Both the position numbers and the translations under genes were made by a program. A DNA stretch of 64,000 nt, taken from the NCBI GenBank assembly GCA_001602435.1, contig CP012156.1, positions 2,128,001 to 2,192,000 on the forward strand. Direction: 5' to 3'. Every line of letters starts with the position of its first letter. Position 1 is the stretch's first letter. This stretch comes from Hyphomonadaceae bacterium UKL13-1 (GTDB taxonomy: Bacteria; Pseudomonadota; Alphaproteobacteria; Caulobacterales; Aquidulcibacteraceae). Below, in pieces: positions 53,605 through 62,608 of the stretch. The notes below the pieces were generated by a model. It saw only the letters and a program-made list of their open reading frames with translations, ran no database searches and was not told the DNA's origin.

Positions 53605-54159
53605 TTAGACCCCTTCACTATCGGAGTTTGGGACGACAAGTTCTCCGGTCAGATCATTGGCGGGTTGAGCTTTGGCGCTTTCCAATTCCTTGGCGTCTGC
53701 CGCTGCCCTGATACTGGCAGGTTCGCCGGTATTGGTGATTCCTCGACCCAGCCGCGTCAGGCGCAAGCGTTCGGCAACTTCATTGATGGCGTGGCTCATT
53801 AATACATCCACCGATCCCCGATAGGCTGGATCACGCTCTTCAGGGCTTTCAGGGATTCGAGAGAACAAGGTACGCAGTGCGATGAACAGCATTTCTTCAA
53901 TGATGATCAAGTCCCGCCCAGTTGTGCGCCCCTGCTCTGCCACCCGCCGCTCCAACGCAAGCAAGCGGTTGTCGGCATCGGCCTCGACCTTCCCACGCAG
54001 TCCCCGTTCAAGGATGGCTGACGCCGCTTGGCTCAAGCTCATATTACGGGCTTTGGCTTCGCGTTCGAGTGCTGCACCGACCTCTTCACGCGCCAGATAA
54101 ATTTGGATGCGTGTCGGGCCGGGCTTAGGTTTGGCAATTGGTCTAGGTTTGGCTCCCAT
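53605..54159 (-). CDS. Ribbon-helix-helix (CopG-like) protein of the tra/trb operon
   Basis: This 184-residue protein has an N-terminal ribbon-helix-helix domain (TRIQIYLAREEVGAALEREAKARNMSLSQAASAIL, about 17-50), followed by a helical region with a predicted hydrophobic helix segment (LIIIEEMLFIALRTLF) and a polar tail. Such proteins commonly sit between traG and trbB on ICEs and may regulate transfer or help the coupling protein. It starts 1 bp after traG ends. Confidence 0.8.
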   Translation of the reverse strand: MGAKPRPIAKPKPGPTRIQIYLAREEVGAALEREAKARNMSLSQAASAILERGLRGKVEADADNRLLALERRVAEQGRTTGRDLIIIEEMLFIALRTLFSRIPESPEERDPAYRGSVDVLMSHAINEVAERLRLTRLGRGITNTGEPASIRAAADAKELESAKAQPANDLTGELVVPNSDSEGV

Positions 54160-54160
54160 G

Positions 54161-56299
54161 TCAGAAATCCCCCTCGTGCAAGAGTTTCAAGATGTTGCGG
54201 GCATTAGTGTTGGCAGCGGACTCTTCAGGCACTACCAGGTCAGCATTGGCGGCTTCAGCCTCGGGCTTTGGTTCTGCCTGAGCCACAGGCAGTTGGACGA
54301 TCACAGCAGGTGCCGGTTCCTGCTTGGGTGTCGAAACTGAGCCTTCATCCAACCTCGCCTCTAGATTGAGTTCAGGTTGGCGTGGCCGGGATTTTTCGGC
54401 CTTGGCGCGCTGCATGGCGGCTTCATGCTCGCCCTGAACTTCAACACGGCGAGCCTCAGCGCGCTCTTCAAAAGTCATCGCCACTTGCGGATCGCCAAAG
54501 CCAGCAGGCGTTACGTCCATCCAAGGATGAACTGGCCGTTCGGGGGTTTGAAGTTGTTGGGCCTGATTGTGCGGTTTAATGGCCGCACGCTCTGCCATCC
54601 ACTCGACCTTGTCATATTGAAGCTTTGTCAAACGGTAAGGCCGGTGACCAGCAATGAAGACCAGTTGTTCGTTGTCGGGTAGTGCGCCCACTTCCGATGG
54701 ATCCATCAGGGAACGCTCGACTTCAGCAATCGTGCGGCTGCCACCTTTGTCAGCGAAATGATGCGGCAAGCTAGCACTCACACGCGTATCCGTTACAAGC
54801 CCGGTCAACTTGGAGACTTTCTCGCGCGTTAGCGGGTCAAGTGCAGCAAAGGCCACATAGATGTGCGTGTTATCCAGAAAGCCGTTCAACTGCCCATAAA
54901 TCCGGGCGATGTCGTTCAAGCTTTGGGCTACAAACAGGCATTTGATGCCATAGCCCGCCGACAGGCGCACCACATCTTCAAAGAAGCTGACCTTGCCCAG
55001 CAGCGGAAACTCATCAAGCGCGAGCAGGAGCGCGTTTTCCTTTGGTCGCCCGTCGCTGTCGGTCTCTAGATGGGTGGTAAACGCGCTGGATGCCAGATGG
55101 AAGAACATCCGTACAAGTGGCTGGAGCGCTTTCAAATCCGATGGCGCGATCTGCACATAAAGGCTCACGGGGGCCCGCGCACACATCAGATCACTAAGAC
55201 GGAAGTCGCTGGCTGATAAAGCCCGCTCGACCTCTGTGCCCGCAATCCACGACAAATAGGACCTCACGGTCATTTGGACGCTTTTGCGGCCACGCTCATG
55301 GGCTGAAAGATAGGCGCTCGCCACATCGGCAATATAGGGGTCCGTGATTGCAGTGCCTGTGTGGTCGTGCCGATGCAAAGTCGTCGCCATAGCTTTGGCG
55401 GTTGCATCAAGGTCCGCGCTCAGGCGTTTGACGCCGGCGAGCGACTTATTCTCTGCAGCCTCGGTATAAAGTGCGTGCAGGATAAGGGCGCACAGCATCT
55501 CTGAACCCTGTTTGTCCCAGAAATCCTGATGGCCAGACGCCCCGCCAGGTTCGGCAAGGATGGCAACAAGCTTTTGTACGTCAGAGATGGCTCGATCGCC
55601 CGTACCAATTTCGGCCAACGGGTTGAACCTCGCGGTGGCCGGATGCAGCGGATTGAAAAAGAGCGCTGGTCCCAATCGGCTGCGAAAGCCCGCCGTTGTC
55701 GCCCAAAGCTCCCCCTTGGGGTCAAACACTATGGTCGACCAATTCCACGTCAAAAGTGTTGGCACGACAATTCCACGCCCTTTACCGGAGCGTGTGCCTC
55801 CCGTCACCAAAGCAGGGCGCATATCGGGGCTGGTTAGAAGTTTGGGGGCAAGAAAGAAATCGCGTAGGCCCGGTGGATTGATCCGGCCGAGGACGACGCC
55901 TTCCAAGCCCGTTAGCCCTGCCTTGACTAGCGCTTTGGGATCGCCCCATCCGCGTGCACGATGGCCGTAATTGACCTTCACGCCGCTGGCATCGTTGGTC
56001 TGCCCGAGCGCACCGTTGCCCTGATCGAACAAACGTACCAGCATAGCACCTAACGCTACACCCAACAGTATGACTGCTGCCCCTGCCCGCATGACTGGGC
56101 CATGGCTTGGGCTGGCGGACCATTGTTTCGACCAGAGCAAGATGTCCCAGAATGGATACAATTTGACACCACCGCCAATCTCCAGGCCCCAGCCAAGAGC
56201 GCGGTGATAATCGTAATGCGCGGCGACAAACTGGGTCCCAGCTGACAGGCCAATCACGGCCCCAACCCCAAGACATGCAATCCGCGTGCGAATTCCCAT
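54161..56299 (-). CDS. traG: Type IV coupling protein TraG (VirD4 family)
   Basis: This 712-residue ATPase brings the relaxosome to the conjugation channel. It has two N-terminal membrane helices (about 5-25 and 70-90), the Walker A-like GGTRSGKG (167-174) and a TraG/VirD4 motor (FDPKGELWATTAGFRS, LLALDEFPLLGKV, VAQSLNDIARIYG). A Pro/Glu/Ala-rich C-terminal tail follows. The start at 56299 has AGGGG upstream; the longer frame to 56413 is not signal-like. It is the first gene of the tra/trb operon; the AT-rich gap upstream should contain the promoter. No relaxase gene is seen in the window. Confidence 0.93.
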   Translation of the reverse strand: MGIRTRIACLGVGAVIGLSAGTQFVAAHYDYHRALGWGLEIGGGVKLYPFWDILLWSKQWSASPSHGPVMRAGAAVILLGVALGAMLVRLFDQGNGALGQTNDASGVKVNYGHRARGWGDPKALVKAGLTGLEGVVLGRINPPGLRDFFLAPKLLTSPDMRPALVTGGTRSGKGRGIVVPTLLTWNWSTIVFDPKGELWATTAGFRSRLGPALFFNPLHPATARFNPLAEIGTGDRAISDVQKLVAILAEPGGASGHQDFWDKQGSEMLCALILHALYTEAAENKSLAGVKRLSADLDATAKAMATTLHRHDHTGTAITDPYIADVASAYLSAHERGRKSVQMTVRSYLSWIAGTEVERALSASDFRLSDLMCARAPVSLYVQIAPSDLKALQPLVRMFFHLASSAFTTHLETDSDGRPKENALLLALDEFPLLGKVSFFEDVVRLSAGYGIKCLFVAQSLNDIARIYGQLNGFLDNTHIYVAFAALDPLTREKVSKLTGLVTDTRVSASLPHHFADKGGSRTIAEVERSLMDPSEVGALPDNEQLVFIAGHRPYRLTKLQYDKVEWMAERAAIKPHNQAQQLQTPERPVHPWMDVTPAGFGDPQVAMTFEERAEARRVEVQGEHEAAMQRAKAEKSRPRQPELNLEARLDEGSVSTPKQEPAPAVIVQLPVAQAEPKPEAEAANADLVVPEESAANTNARNILKLLHEGDF

Positions 56300-56840
56300 A
56301 CCCCTGTCCCCCAATACCGCCCGCACACAAAGTGAACGTCGCAAGGATGACGCGGCAGGACCGCTTAAGGCGGACTCACCGCAGTAAGTGATCCCAAGCA
56401 TAGATCGTGCCAATCAGAATATTGGTCTGCAGCCTGAGATAGGCGGCACAAGATTAGTATATTTAATGTTATAAATCAATAACTTATGATTGCATCACTT
56501 GCTTGGGCACTAACCACGCTATTCAAGACTGGGCCACTTAATGGAGCAAATTGGCACAGAATTTATGCTTGAGGCTTGAGAGAAAACCTATTCTTTGTCG
56601 ATCTGACAACGGGCAATTAACCAACTTATGCACGCGCTTATACTAGCGGTTGCGTTTGTCGGAGACCGCAACGACGTATCACTTTGCCCCGCCCATTGCG
56701 GACGACGGGTTTGAGGGTGCCAGACGCGGTTTGCCGTCAAGCCCTCGCTTCGCTCGTGGCGTTGACAGCGGCACTTTTGCGTCTGGCGGCAGCTTTCAGG
56801 TTCGCCCGCATGGCGCGTGGCGTTCCTCAAGGAGGCTGTC
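56300..56840. other. Intergenic region between traG and the DUF2958 gene
   Basis: The left half (56400-56660) is AT-rich with no gene and likely holds divergent promoters for the tra/trb operon and the plus-strand gene. The right half (56680-56840) is GC-rich with many short inverted repeats and resembles the leaders seen at 57250-57480, 59340-59540 and 60220-60400. Confidence 0.5.
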
Positions 56841-57185
56841 ATGCCAAGTACACTTTTTCCCGCTCATCTTCGTGCAATACTCTTGGCCAATGGCGCAAGG
56901 TCTGGTGCGGGCGAGGACATTGATCCAGTCCCAGTCGTGAAGCTGTTTACACCCGACGCCAATGCAACTTGGCTTCTTACAGAGATCGATCCTGACAATG
57001 AGGATTTAGCCTTTGGGCTATGCGATTTGGGCTTAGGTTGCCCAGAGTTGGGTAGTGTATCGCTATCTGAGATTTTGTCAGTAAGCGGGCGGTTAGGCTT
57101 GCCCGTAGAGCGCGACCAGCATTTTGTTGAAAAACGACCTATCAGCGCGATTGCCAAACTGGCGCGTCAAAAAGGCAGTATTTAG
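56841..57185 (+). CDS. DUF2958 domain protein
   Basis: This 114-residue protein fits DUF2958: FPAHLRAILLANG near the start, VVKLFTPDANATWLLTEIDPDN, then LGCPELGSVSLSEILSVSGRLGLPVERDQHF. Proteins of this family are common cargo on ICEs and plasmids and have no proven function. AAGGAGG precedes the ATG. It follows a GC-rich, hairpin-rich leader. Confidence 0.88.
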   Translation: MPSTLFPAHLRAILLANGARSGAGEDIDPVPVVKLFTPDANATWLLTEIDPDNEDLAFGLCDLGLGCPELGSVSLSEILSVSGRLGLPVERDQHFVEKRPISAIAKLARQKGSI

Positions 57186-57494
57186 ATGATCGCAGAAATG
57201 CGCTGCCAGAAAGCCCGCAATAATGGGGCACCCATCAATCGCCACCGATGCGCTGCATGGTTGGACACAAGCTCTCTGCGCAAAGCGCACGGTGGCAGTC
57301 GATTGGTAAATCTGCCGCGACGGACTTTCCGACACGCGCACGCTGTCTCGCGAAGCTATGGGACTTGGCGCGGCGGGGACGCTCGGTCCCGAAGGCCAAG
57401 CGGCCTTCTCCTACGGGCGTCCTTTTAACCGCCGCCCCTATCGCTCTCGCCGACACCGAGAGGGTCGGCGGGGCTTAGAGGTGAAGCGAGGTTA
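57186..57494. other. GC-rich hairpin-rich gap between DUF2958 and AbiE-like genes
   Basis: No supported gene. The stretch contains clear hairpins: GAAGGCC-AAGC-GGCCTTC (57391-57408), CTCTCG facing CGAGAG (around 57440-57458) and a GGCGGGGC / GCCGCCCC pair. No T-run follows. Plus-strand frames here lack a ribosome site and any family pattern. Confidence 0.5.
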
Positions 57495-58259
57495 CTATGC
57501 ACGGATGGAATAGAGTTCCTCAAGCAAAGCTGCCGCGTCTTGGAGGTTCATTGCCAAACCAAAATCACGAGGGTTCATAGCCGCTTGGCGGCTTATCCGA
57601 TCAGAAAACTCGGCGATGTCGTTTCTGATTTGCTCTGGCAGGATCAATCTGCGCCCCGGAACAAGCACTGCCATCAGGCGAAACACGTCGCGGAGGTGTT
57701 TGACAATAGTACGACTGTCGATGTCTTCACCTGCATCGCGACGATCAGACAATTCCATCCAAGCCTTCGCTTTAAATGGGATCAGAGCGTACTCATCCAG
57801 TACAGAAATCCCATCGATCCGACGGATCATGCCGCGCAATACACCGAAATAATCTTCATCAAGCAGGATGGCTGAAAGGCTGTATTGCCCATCTTCTATG
57901 GGTACAGGAATGATTGTTTGATTGGGGACTAAGTCCAAAGTCGCTGGCGGACGCGCAAAAATCTCCAACATGTAGGGAAAGTCGACGTTGGCTGGCTTTG
58001 CGAACCGATAATAGGTCGGCTTTCCGTCCGCGCGCTGCCTGATCTCATAGCCGCCATCTTGAATAAACGCCCATAAGGCTTGCGCAAATCCTGCATCGAC
58101 CACCTGAGCACACAGGACGATATCAAGGTCCTTTGTGGCTCGGAAAGACAAGCCAAGATCCTCGAATATCAAGTGACAAGCGGCCCCACCAATCAGGGCA
58201 TAGGAATCCCCAAATGCCGCAAATCGCTCCTGAAACACATCAAGCCCTCTCATGCCCAA
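57495..58259 (-). CDS. AbiEii-like nucleotidyltransferase (putative toxin)
   Basis: This 254-residue protein has the nucleotidyltransferase pattern of AbiEii-type proteins: the helix-strand YALIGGAACHLIF (20-32), then FRATKDLDIVL with the metal-binding Asp44 and Asp46, and a basic/hydrophobic segment LPEQIRNDIAEF near the end. AbiEii/MenT-type toxins add nucleotides to tRNA or other targets. It is downstream of a winged-helix protein gene with a 10-bp overlap, the antitoxin-first order of type IV AbiE systems. A non-toxic resistance or repair role is possible. Confidence 0.8.
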   Translation of the reverse strand: MGMRGLDVFQERFAAFGDSYALIGGAACHLIFEDLGLSFRATKDLDIVLCAQVVDAGFAQALWAFIQDGGYEIRQRADGKPTYYRFAKPANVDFPYMLEIFARPPATLDLVPNQTIIPVPIEDGQYSLSAILLDEDYFGVLRGMIRRIDGISVLDEYALIPFKAKAWMELSDRRDAGEDIDSRTIVKHLRDVFRLMAVLVPGRRLILPEQIRNDIAEFSDRISRQAAMNPRDFGLAMNLQDAAALLEELYSIRA

Positions 58260-59278
58260 AGCCCTTCGATCAAAGACTGTGCAGCCAATGAGACGCGTTC
58301 ATCTGGATCATCCTTGAATTGGGCATAGATCGACAAAAGGAAGCTGTGGTCCTCCTGCGCGATCATAGCGGGCGAATAATGCCAAACGTCTAGTTGGGCC
58401 TCAGCTTCATAATCTGTTTCAACGCTCTCGACGGCGCCATCAGACTTGAAAACTGCCCAATGTGGGCCGTCGATCGCAAAGGTCTGAAGCCCTGCATCCA
58501 TCAGATCACTTTGGGCTGCCAAAGCCGATAGACCGCCGAGATTAAGCCTTGGGGGCGGGCAAAGCCAGCGCACGAGATGGGATGAACGGACAGGTGAAAC
58601 AAGAAGCGCTTGAGCATTCTCCCATATCTCTTGCTTTTGACCCGCAAGATTGACGCGTTTCTCGCGGCCCTGCCGTTTGGTCTCCACCAAACCCAAGATC
58701 GCCAATTCATCAACCGCACGACCCATGCTCATGGCTGTGTAGCCTAAGCCCTTGGCAAGTTGGCTCGGTGTTGCTTCTTGATGGTCCGCACCAGTCAATA
58801 AAGTGAACAATATCAATTGCGCAGCAGGTGTCAGTGTATCCAACTGCCGAATAGCCTTCCTCGAAAACCGCTCGGTCAAAGCTATGCCAAGTTGGGGCAT
58901 GAACAATTGCTTTCCAGGCACGATGAAAGGTTGTCCGGCTTCAATATGTGCTGCGCGCTGGAAGCCCGTCATATTCGACTGAACAAGGACGACCGACTTT
59001 CCAAGGAGGCGCTCGATTTGGGCGAGGTACTTGCGTAGAGCCGAAGGCGCTGACGACCCCACGCCTTGCTCAACCGCAAAGATGATCGGTCGATCTACAT
59101 AAAAACCTTCAACCAATTCAAACTGCTGCTTCAGAAAAAGCGGCAGTTTCTCACCGTCTCCTAGAGGGCGAAGTTGCAAGTCCGTTCTGAGAACAGATTG
59201 AACATAGTCATTGACGGCCGCGACCAATGGCAAGTTCGTGCCCCTCATATGGGCTTCAGAATCATTTGATAACTTCAT
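58250..59278 (-). CDS. Winged-helix protein, putative AbiEi-like antitoxin
   Basis: This 342-residue protein has a central winged helix-turn-helix (about 150-205, LTPAAQLILFTLLTG, SQLAKGLGYTAMSMGRAVDELAILGLVETKRQGREKRV) between a helical N-terminal part and a mixed C-terminal domain. The order regulator-then-nucleotidyltransferase with overlap suggests an AbiEi-type antitoxin, here larger than usual. The promoter region has three GTTATC/GATAAC motifs, likely operator half-sites. The start at 59278 lacks a clear ribosome site, so a leaderless or later start is possible. Confidence 0.75.
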   Translation of the reverse strand: MKLSNDSEAHMRGTNLPLVAAVNDYVQSVLRTDLQLRPLGDGEKLPLFLKQQFELVEGFYVDRPIIFAVEQGVGSSAPSALRKYLAQIERLLGKSVVLVQSNMTGFQRAAHIEAGQPFIVPGKQLFMPQLGIALTERFSRKAIRQLDTLTPAAQLILFTLLTGADHQEATPSQLAKGLGYTAMSMGRAVDELAILGLVETKRQGREKRVNLAGQKQEIWENAQALLVSPVRSSHLVRWLCPPPRLNLGGLSALAAQSDLMDAGLQTFAIDGPHWAVFKSDGAVESVETDYEAEAQLDVWHYSPAMIAQEDHSFLLSIYAQFKDDPDERVSLAAQSLIEGLWA

Positions 59279-59298
59279 TATCGTTTACTAACATCAAA

Positions 59299-59328
59299 CA
59301 TGTTATCAATCAATAACGATGTTATCAT
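59299..59328. promoter_or_regulatory. Candidate operator of the AbiE-like pair
   Basis: GTTAT (59302-59306) faces ATAAC (59313-59317), and a second GTTATC follows at 59321. The AT-rich block lies 20-50 bp before the antitoxin-like gene and fits repeat half-sites for an autoregulator. Confidence 0.4.
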
Positions 59329-59567
59329 CTCGTCCCCATCATCCCCTACGCACGCCCGAGCATATCCCCGTCCGCCCAAGGTGCATCTGTACGTTTGGGG
59401 CCGTCGCTGCAAATCTGACTAAATCCGCTTCGTTTCCGCTGGCCTTGATAACCGGTCGCGTCAGCCGCTCTCGCCGACGCGTGGTCGCCGGGGATTGGTG
59501 CGGGGCGTTCTATGCGGCGTTGACAACTTGCCCAACACAATCATTCTAGACGTTGGAGGACCTGAAG

Positions 59568-60170
59568 TTGAAACAGATACCCGAATTGTTCATCATCGAA
59601 TCATTGAGATTTGAGGAAGAGGGAACAAAGCTCGAAGGCCACGCTCTTCGAGACATTCTGGCAATGAGCGGCAAAGTTGGCACGAAGTATTACTATATTC
59701 GAACACGCATCGAATTAGACAAAGTGATTGAACTATTTGATGCTGAAAACTTCAGATATCTTCACTTCTCGTTACATGGCTCTGAGATGGGTATAGGGAC
59801 TACGTTAGAATCCATAAGCAATGAAGAATTCTTCCAGTCGATTGGAGATTGCGTCGACAACAAGAGGGTGTTTTTTTCCGGTTGTGAAATTCCATCAACG
59901 AAAATGGCAAAATTGTTCTTCAAGCAAACTGATGTTTATTCGCTCATTGGCCCTGCCACAGAGGTAAATTTTGGAAATTCAGCAGCTTTTTGGCATGCGT
60001 TTTATACACTGATGTTTGAAGTAGACCCTTCACAAATGAAGCACTCGGAAATCCTAAAAGTTCTCAAAATAACCCAGAAAATTCTCGGTGCTCCCATCCA
60101 TTACTATCGAAGGGACATCAATAAATCCTCTGGGTATCGACTACACAAGATCCCGGATCGAACGGCCTAA
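59568..60170 (+). CDS. CHAT/caspase-like protein, stand-alone
   Basis: This 200-residue protein has the core of a CHAT/caspase-like peptidase: a strand ending in His70-Gly71 (YLHFSLHGSE), about 30 residues later a strand ending in FFSGCE with Cys106, then SLIGPATEVNFGNSAAFWHAFY. His and Cys at those places would be the catalytic dyad. CHAT proteases work in defence systems such as Craspase and in bacterial gasdermin operons, usually joined to sensor domains; this one has no other domain. The start is a TTG at 59568 with GGAGG 8 bases upstream; a TTG at 59553 contains that site within its codons. The gene is AT-rich relative to its neighbours, a sign of transfer. Confidence 0.7.
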   Translation: MKQIPELFIIESLRFEEEGTKLEGHALRDILAMSGKVGTKYYYIRTRIELDKVIELFDAENFRYLHFSLHGSEMGIGTTLESISNEEFFQSIGDCVDNKRVFFSGCEIPSTKMAKLFFKQTDVYSLIGPATEVNFGNSAAFWHAFYTLMFEVDPSQMKHSEILKVLKITQKILGAPIHYYRRDINKSSGYRLHKIPDRTA

Positions 60171-60403
60171 CTCTCTATTTTGCTCTTCGTCACCAGAGCT
60201 TTGGGCAATTAACTCTACCCTTACTCCACCCCCGCCTGCGCGCCCAATGCAGATGCCCCCGTCTGCCCCGCGCCCGCAAGGGACGGCTGACGCCTCTGCG
60301 CCCTTGCGCGCTCGGTGCGGCGTGGGCGGGTGAGGTGTGCCGCGCAGGCGGCTCTGGTGATGGATGGTCCACGCCGGAAGCTCCATTTTATTGGAGTATC
60401 ATC
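60171..60403. other. GC-rich leader before the ParB-family gene
   Basis: This gap is GC-rich with inverted repeats such as GCAAGGG (near 60278) facing CCCTTGC (near 60301), and shares the character but not the exact sequence of the leaders at 56680-56840 and 57250-57480. No gene supported. Confidence 0.45.
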
Positions 60404-62608
60404 ATGTCTCACGTTCAATCCATATCTCTATCCAAGCTGGCACCATCGCCCCTCAATGCCCGTCGTATTGAGAAGAAGGTCGCTGTTGAAGAGCTTGCTG
60501 CGTCTATTGAAGCCCATGGCCTGTTGCAGGGCCTCACCGTCGTTGAAGTTGGCGATGGCAAATATCAAGTGTCCGCCGGTGGTCGCCGTCTTGCCGCCTT
60601 GAAGCTGCTTGCCAAGCGCAAGGTGATCGCGGCTGACTTTGCTGTGCCTTGCTCCATTGTCCCTGCCGAAATCGCTGAAGAAACCTCGCTGGCCGAGAAT
60701 GTCCAGCGGGTTGCCATGCATCCTCTTGATGAGGTCGAAGCCTTTGGGCGACTGGCGGCATCTGGCCTATTAGAAGACGCGATTGCCGCCCGCTTTGGCA
60801 CCAGCATCCGGCATGTGCAGCAACGCTTGGCTTTGTCGGCCTTATCCCCTTTGTTGAAGACAGCCTTCCGCAAAGGCGAATTGTCACTTGATGCCGCCCG
60901 CGCCTTCTGTCTGGTCGGTGAGCATGATCGCCAGGACAATGTCTTCAACATCATGCCCAAGCCCGTGTTGAATGCCTATGCGGTGCGGTCCTACCTCACC
61001 CAAGGGGCCGTGCGTGCCAATGATCGACTGGCCAAATTTGTCGAGATTGACGCTTATGAGGCTGCTGGTGGGATCGTGCGGCGAGATCTGTTTGAAGACG
61101 AACTAGTGTTCCTCGATAGCCCGGACCTGCTCAATCGCTTAGCGACTGAAAAGCTTGAAGAGCTGCAACGCCCGTTGATTGAGTTTGGCTGGGGTTGGGT
61201 CAATGTCAATCTGGGTCATGGCCGCATGGATGGCGGGCATATCAACCGCTTAAGGCCAGACTGGCGTGAACCAACAAACGCAGAACGCGATGAACACGCC
61301 GAACTGACGAATCGGCTGGAAGCACTGCAGACCGAGAACCCCGATCATGAAGACATCCCCAACCTTCAAGCCAGCATCGCGGCCTTGGTTAGTGCCTGTC
61401 AGATATGGGACTCCGAGAAATTGCCCTTGGCGGGCTGTGTGATCAGTGTCGATCATGATGGCAAAGCCGTCACTACGCTTGGTGTGGTTACCCCCGCCGA
61501 TCAGCGCAAGATCAACCGCATTGACGCCCGCCGCGCTCAGGAAAAGGCCAAAGCCGAGGCAGACCGTCGTCGCGAGAAGGAGTGTGTTGAGGCAGAGGCC
61601 GTTGAAGGCGCTTCACCAACCGGCGCACCCTGCGCAATCCAGCCCTCTCCCGATGGCGTGACAGTTATCGTCATTGATCCTGCAACAGGCAGTGTGCTTG
61701 TGGCAGGTCAAAGCGATGGTGAGACCGCCCCGTTGAAGGACATCAGCCCTTCAGCTGAAACTGGCTCGGAAGTGCCTACCCCAACGGCCAGCACCGATGA
61801 ACGTCCACCTTGGGAAGATGATGATCCTCTGCCCGCCAGCAGCGTCTCAGGCTTCACCCAAAAGACGCTGAACGAGCTGACTGCCGCCCGCACCCGCGCC
61901 ATTCGTGCCCATCTGTGCGCGGCACCCGATGTGGCTTTAGCTTTGTCAGTCTACACGTTGGGCTGTCACTTCGTGGCAATGACAGGCCCCGTGGGCATGG
62001 CCGTGCATGCCTTTGTGTGTCTGTCCAATGCCGATGCCGAACAGCTCGCATCTAAGCGTGACGCTTTGCACGCCTTGGATTTGTACGAAGAGAAGTGGTT
62101 TGACTGGTGCATGGGCCAAAGTGCGGAAGTTCTGCTCGACGCCCAAGCCACGCTGATTGCTTCGACCCTTGACCTTAGCCACAGCGGCACCACCCCTATC
62201 TGTCGCCGCAAACAGGAAGTGGCCGATAGCCTCGCGACCCGCCTGCAAGTGGATATGACCAGATATTGGAGCACAACCACAGACTTCTTTATGGGGCTGA
62301 CCAAGGCCCAAATCGCAGATGCGATTATGGAAAGTCCTGCGGTGGTGGACTTGCCGACTGCCAAGGATCGCAAGGCGTTTGAAGTCATGCTGTCAGGCAA
62401 GCGCAAGGATGAATTGGCGCTTATGGCGGTGCAGAACTTGGAAGGGTTTGGTTGGTTGCCACCTGTGATCCATACGGCTGGGCTGGTCGATGTGACTGAC
62501 CCAGATGCGGAACCTGCGTTTGAGGTGACCGATGAAGGCTTGGAGGCTTTGGTGGCGGCTGAGGCTGTTTTGCCGGACATGCACGTTGCACGGATAGCGG
62601 CGGAGTAA
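60404..62608 (+). CDS. ParB/Spo0J-family protein of the conjugative element
   Basis: This 734-residue protein begins with a ParB N-terminal CTPase/nuclease-like domain (ISLSKLAPSPLNARRI, then SIEAHGLLQGLTV, VSAGGRRLAALKLL, ENVQRVAMHPLDEVEAF) and a helix-turn-helix (AIAARFGTSIRHVQQRLALSALSP). The remaining 500 residues have a Glu/Ala-rich coiled section (AQEKAKAEADRRREKECVEAE), an acidic Pro/Ser linker and a helical C-terminal domain. Such large ParB-like proteins are common on alphaproteobacterial ICEs and plasmids; no ParA gene is seen nearby. The ATG at 60404 has GGAG upstream; the frame to 60335 is not supported. Confidence 0.9.
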   Translation: MSHVQSISLSKLAPSPLNARRIEKKVAVEELAASIEAHGLLQGLTVVEVGDGKYQVSAGGRRLAALKLLAKRKVIAADFAVPCSIVPAEIAEETSLAENVQRVAMHPLDEVEAFGRLAASGLLEDAIAARFGTSIRHVQQRLALSALSPLLKTAFRKGELSLDAARAFCLVGEHDRQDNVFNIMPKPVLNAYAVRSYLTQGAVRANDRLAKFVEIDAYEAAGGIVRRDLFEDELVFLDSPDLLNRLATEKLEELQRPLIEFGWGWVNVNLGHGRMDGGHINRLRPDWREPTNAERDEHAELTNRLEALQTENPDHEDIPNLQASIAALVSACQIWDSEKLPLAGCVISVDHDGKAVTTLGVVTPADQRKINRIDARRAQEKAKAEADRRREKECVEAEAVEGASPTGAPCAIQPSPDGVTVIVIDPATGSVLVAGQSDGETAPLKDISPSAETGSEVPTPTASTDERPPWEDDDPLPASSVSGFTQKTLNELTAARTRAIRAHLCAAPDVALALSVYTLGCHFVAMTGPVGMAVHAFVCLSNADAEQLASKRDALHALDLYEEKWFDWCMGQSAEVLLDAQATLIASTLDLSHSGTTPICRRKQEVADSLATRLQVDMTRYWSTTTDFFMGLTKAQIADAIMESPAVVDLPTAKDRKAFEVMLSGKRKDELALMAVQNLEGFGWLPPVIHTAGLVDVTDPDAEPAFEVTDEGLEALVAAEAVLPDMHVARIAAE

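Noticed and set aside
57186..57428. 80-codon plus-strand frame right after DUF2958
   Set aside because: Arg/Ser-rich translation through GC-rich hairpins without ribosome site; the opposite strand is equally open.
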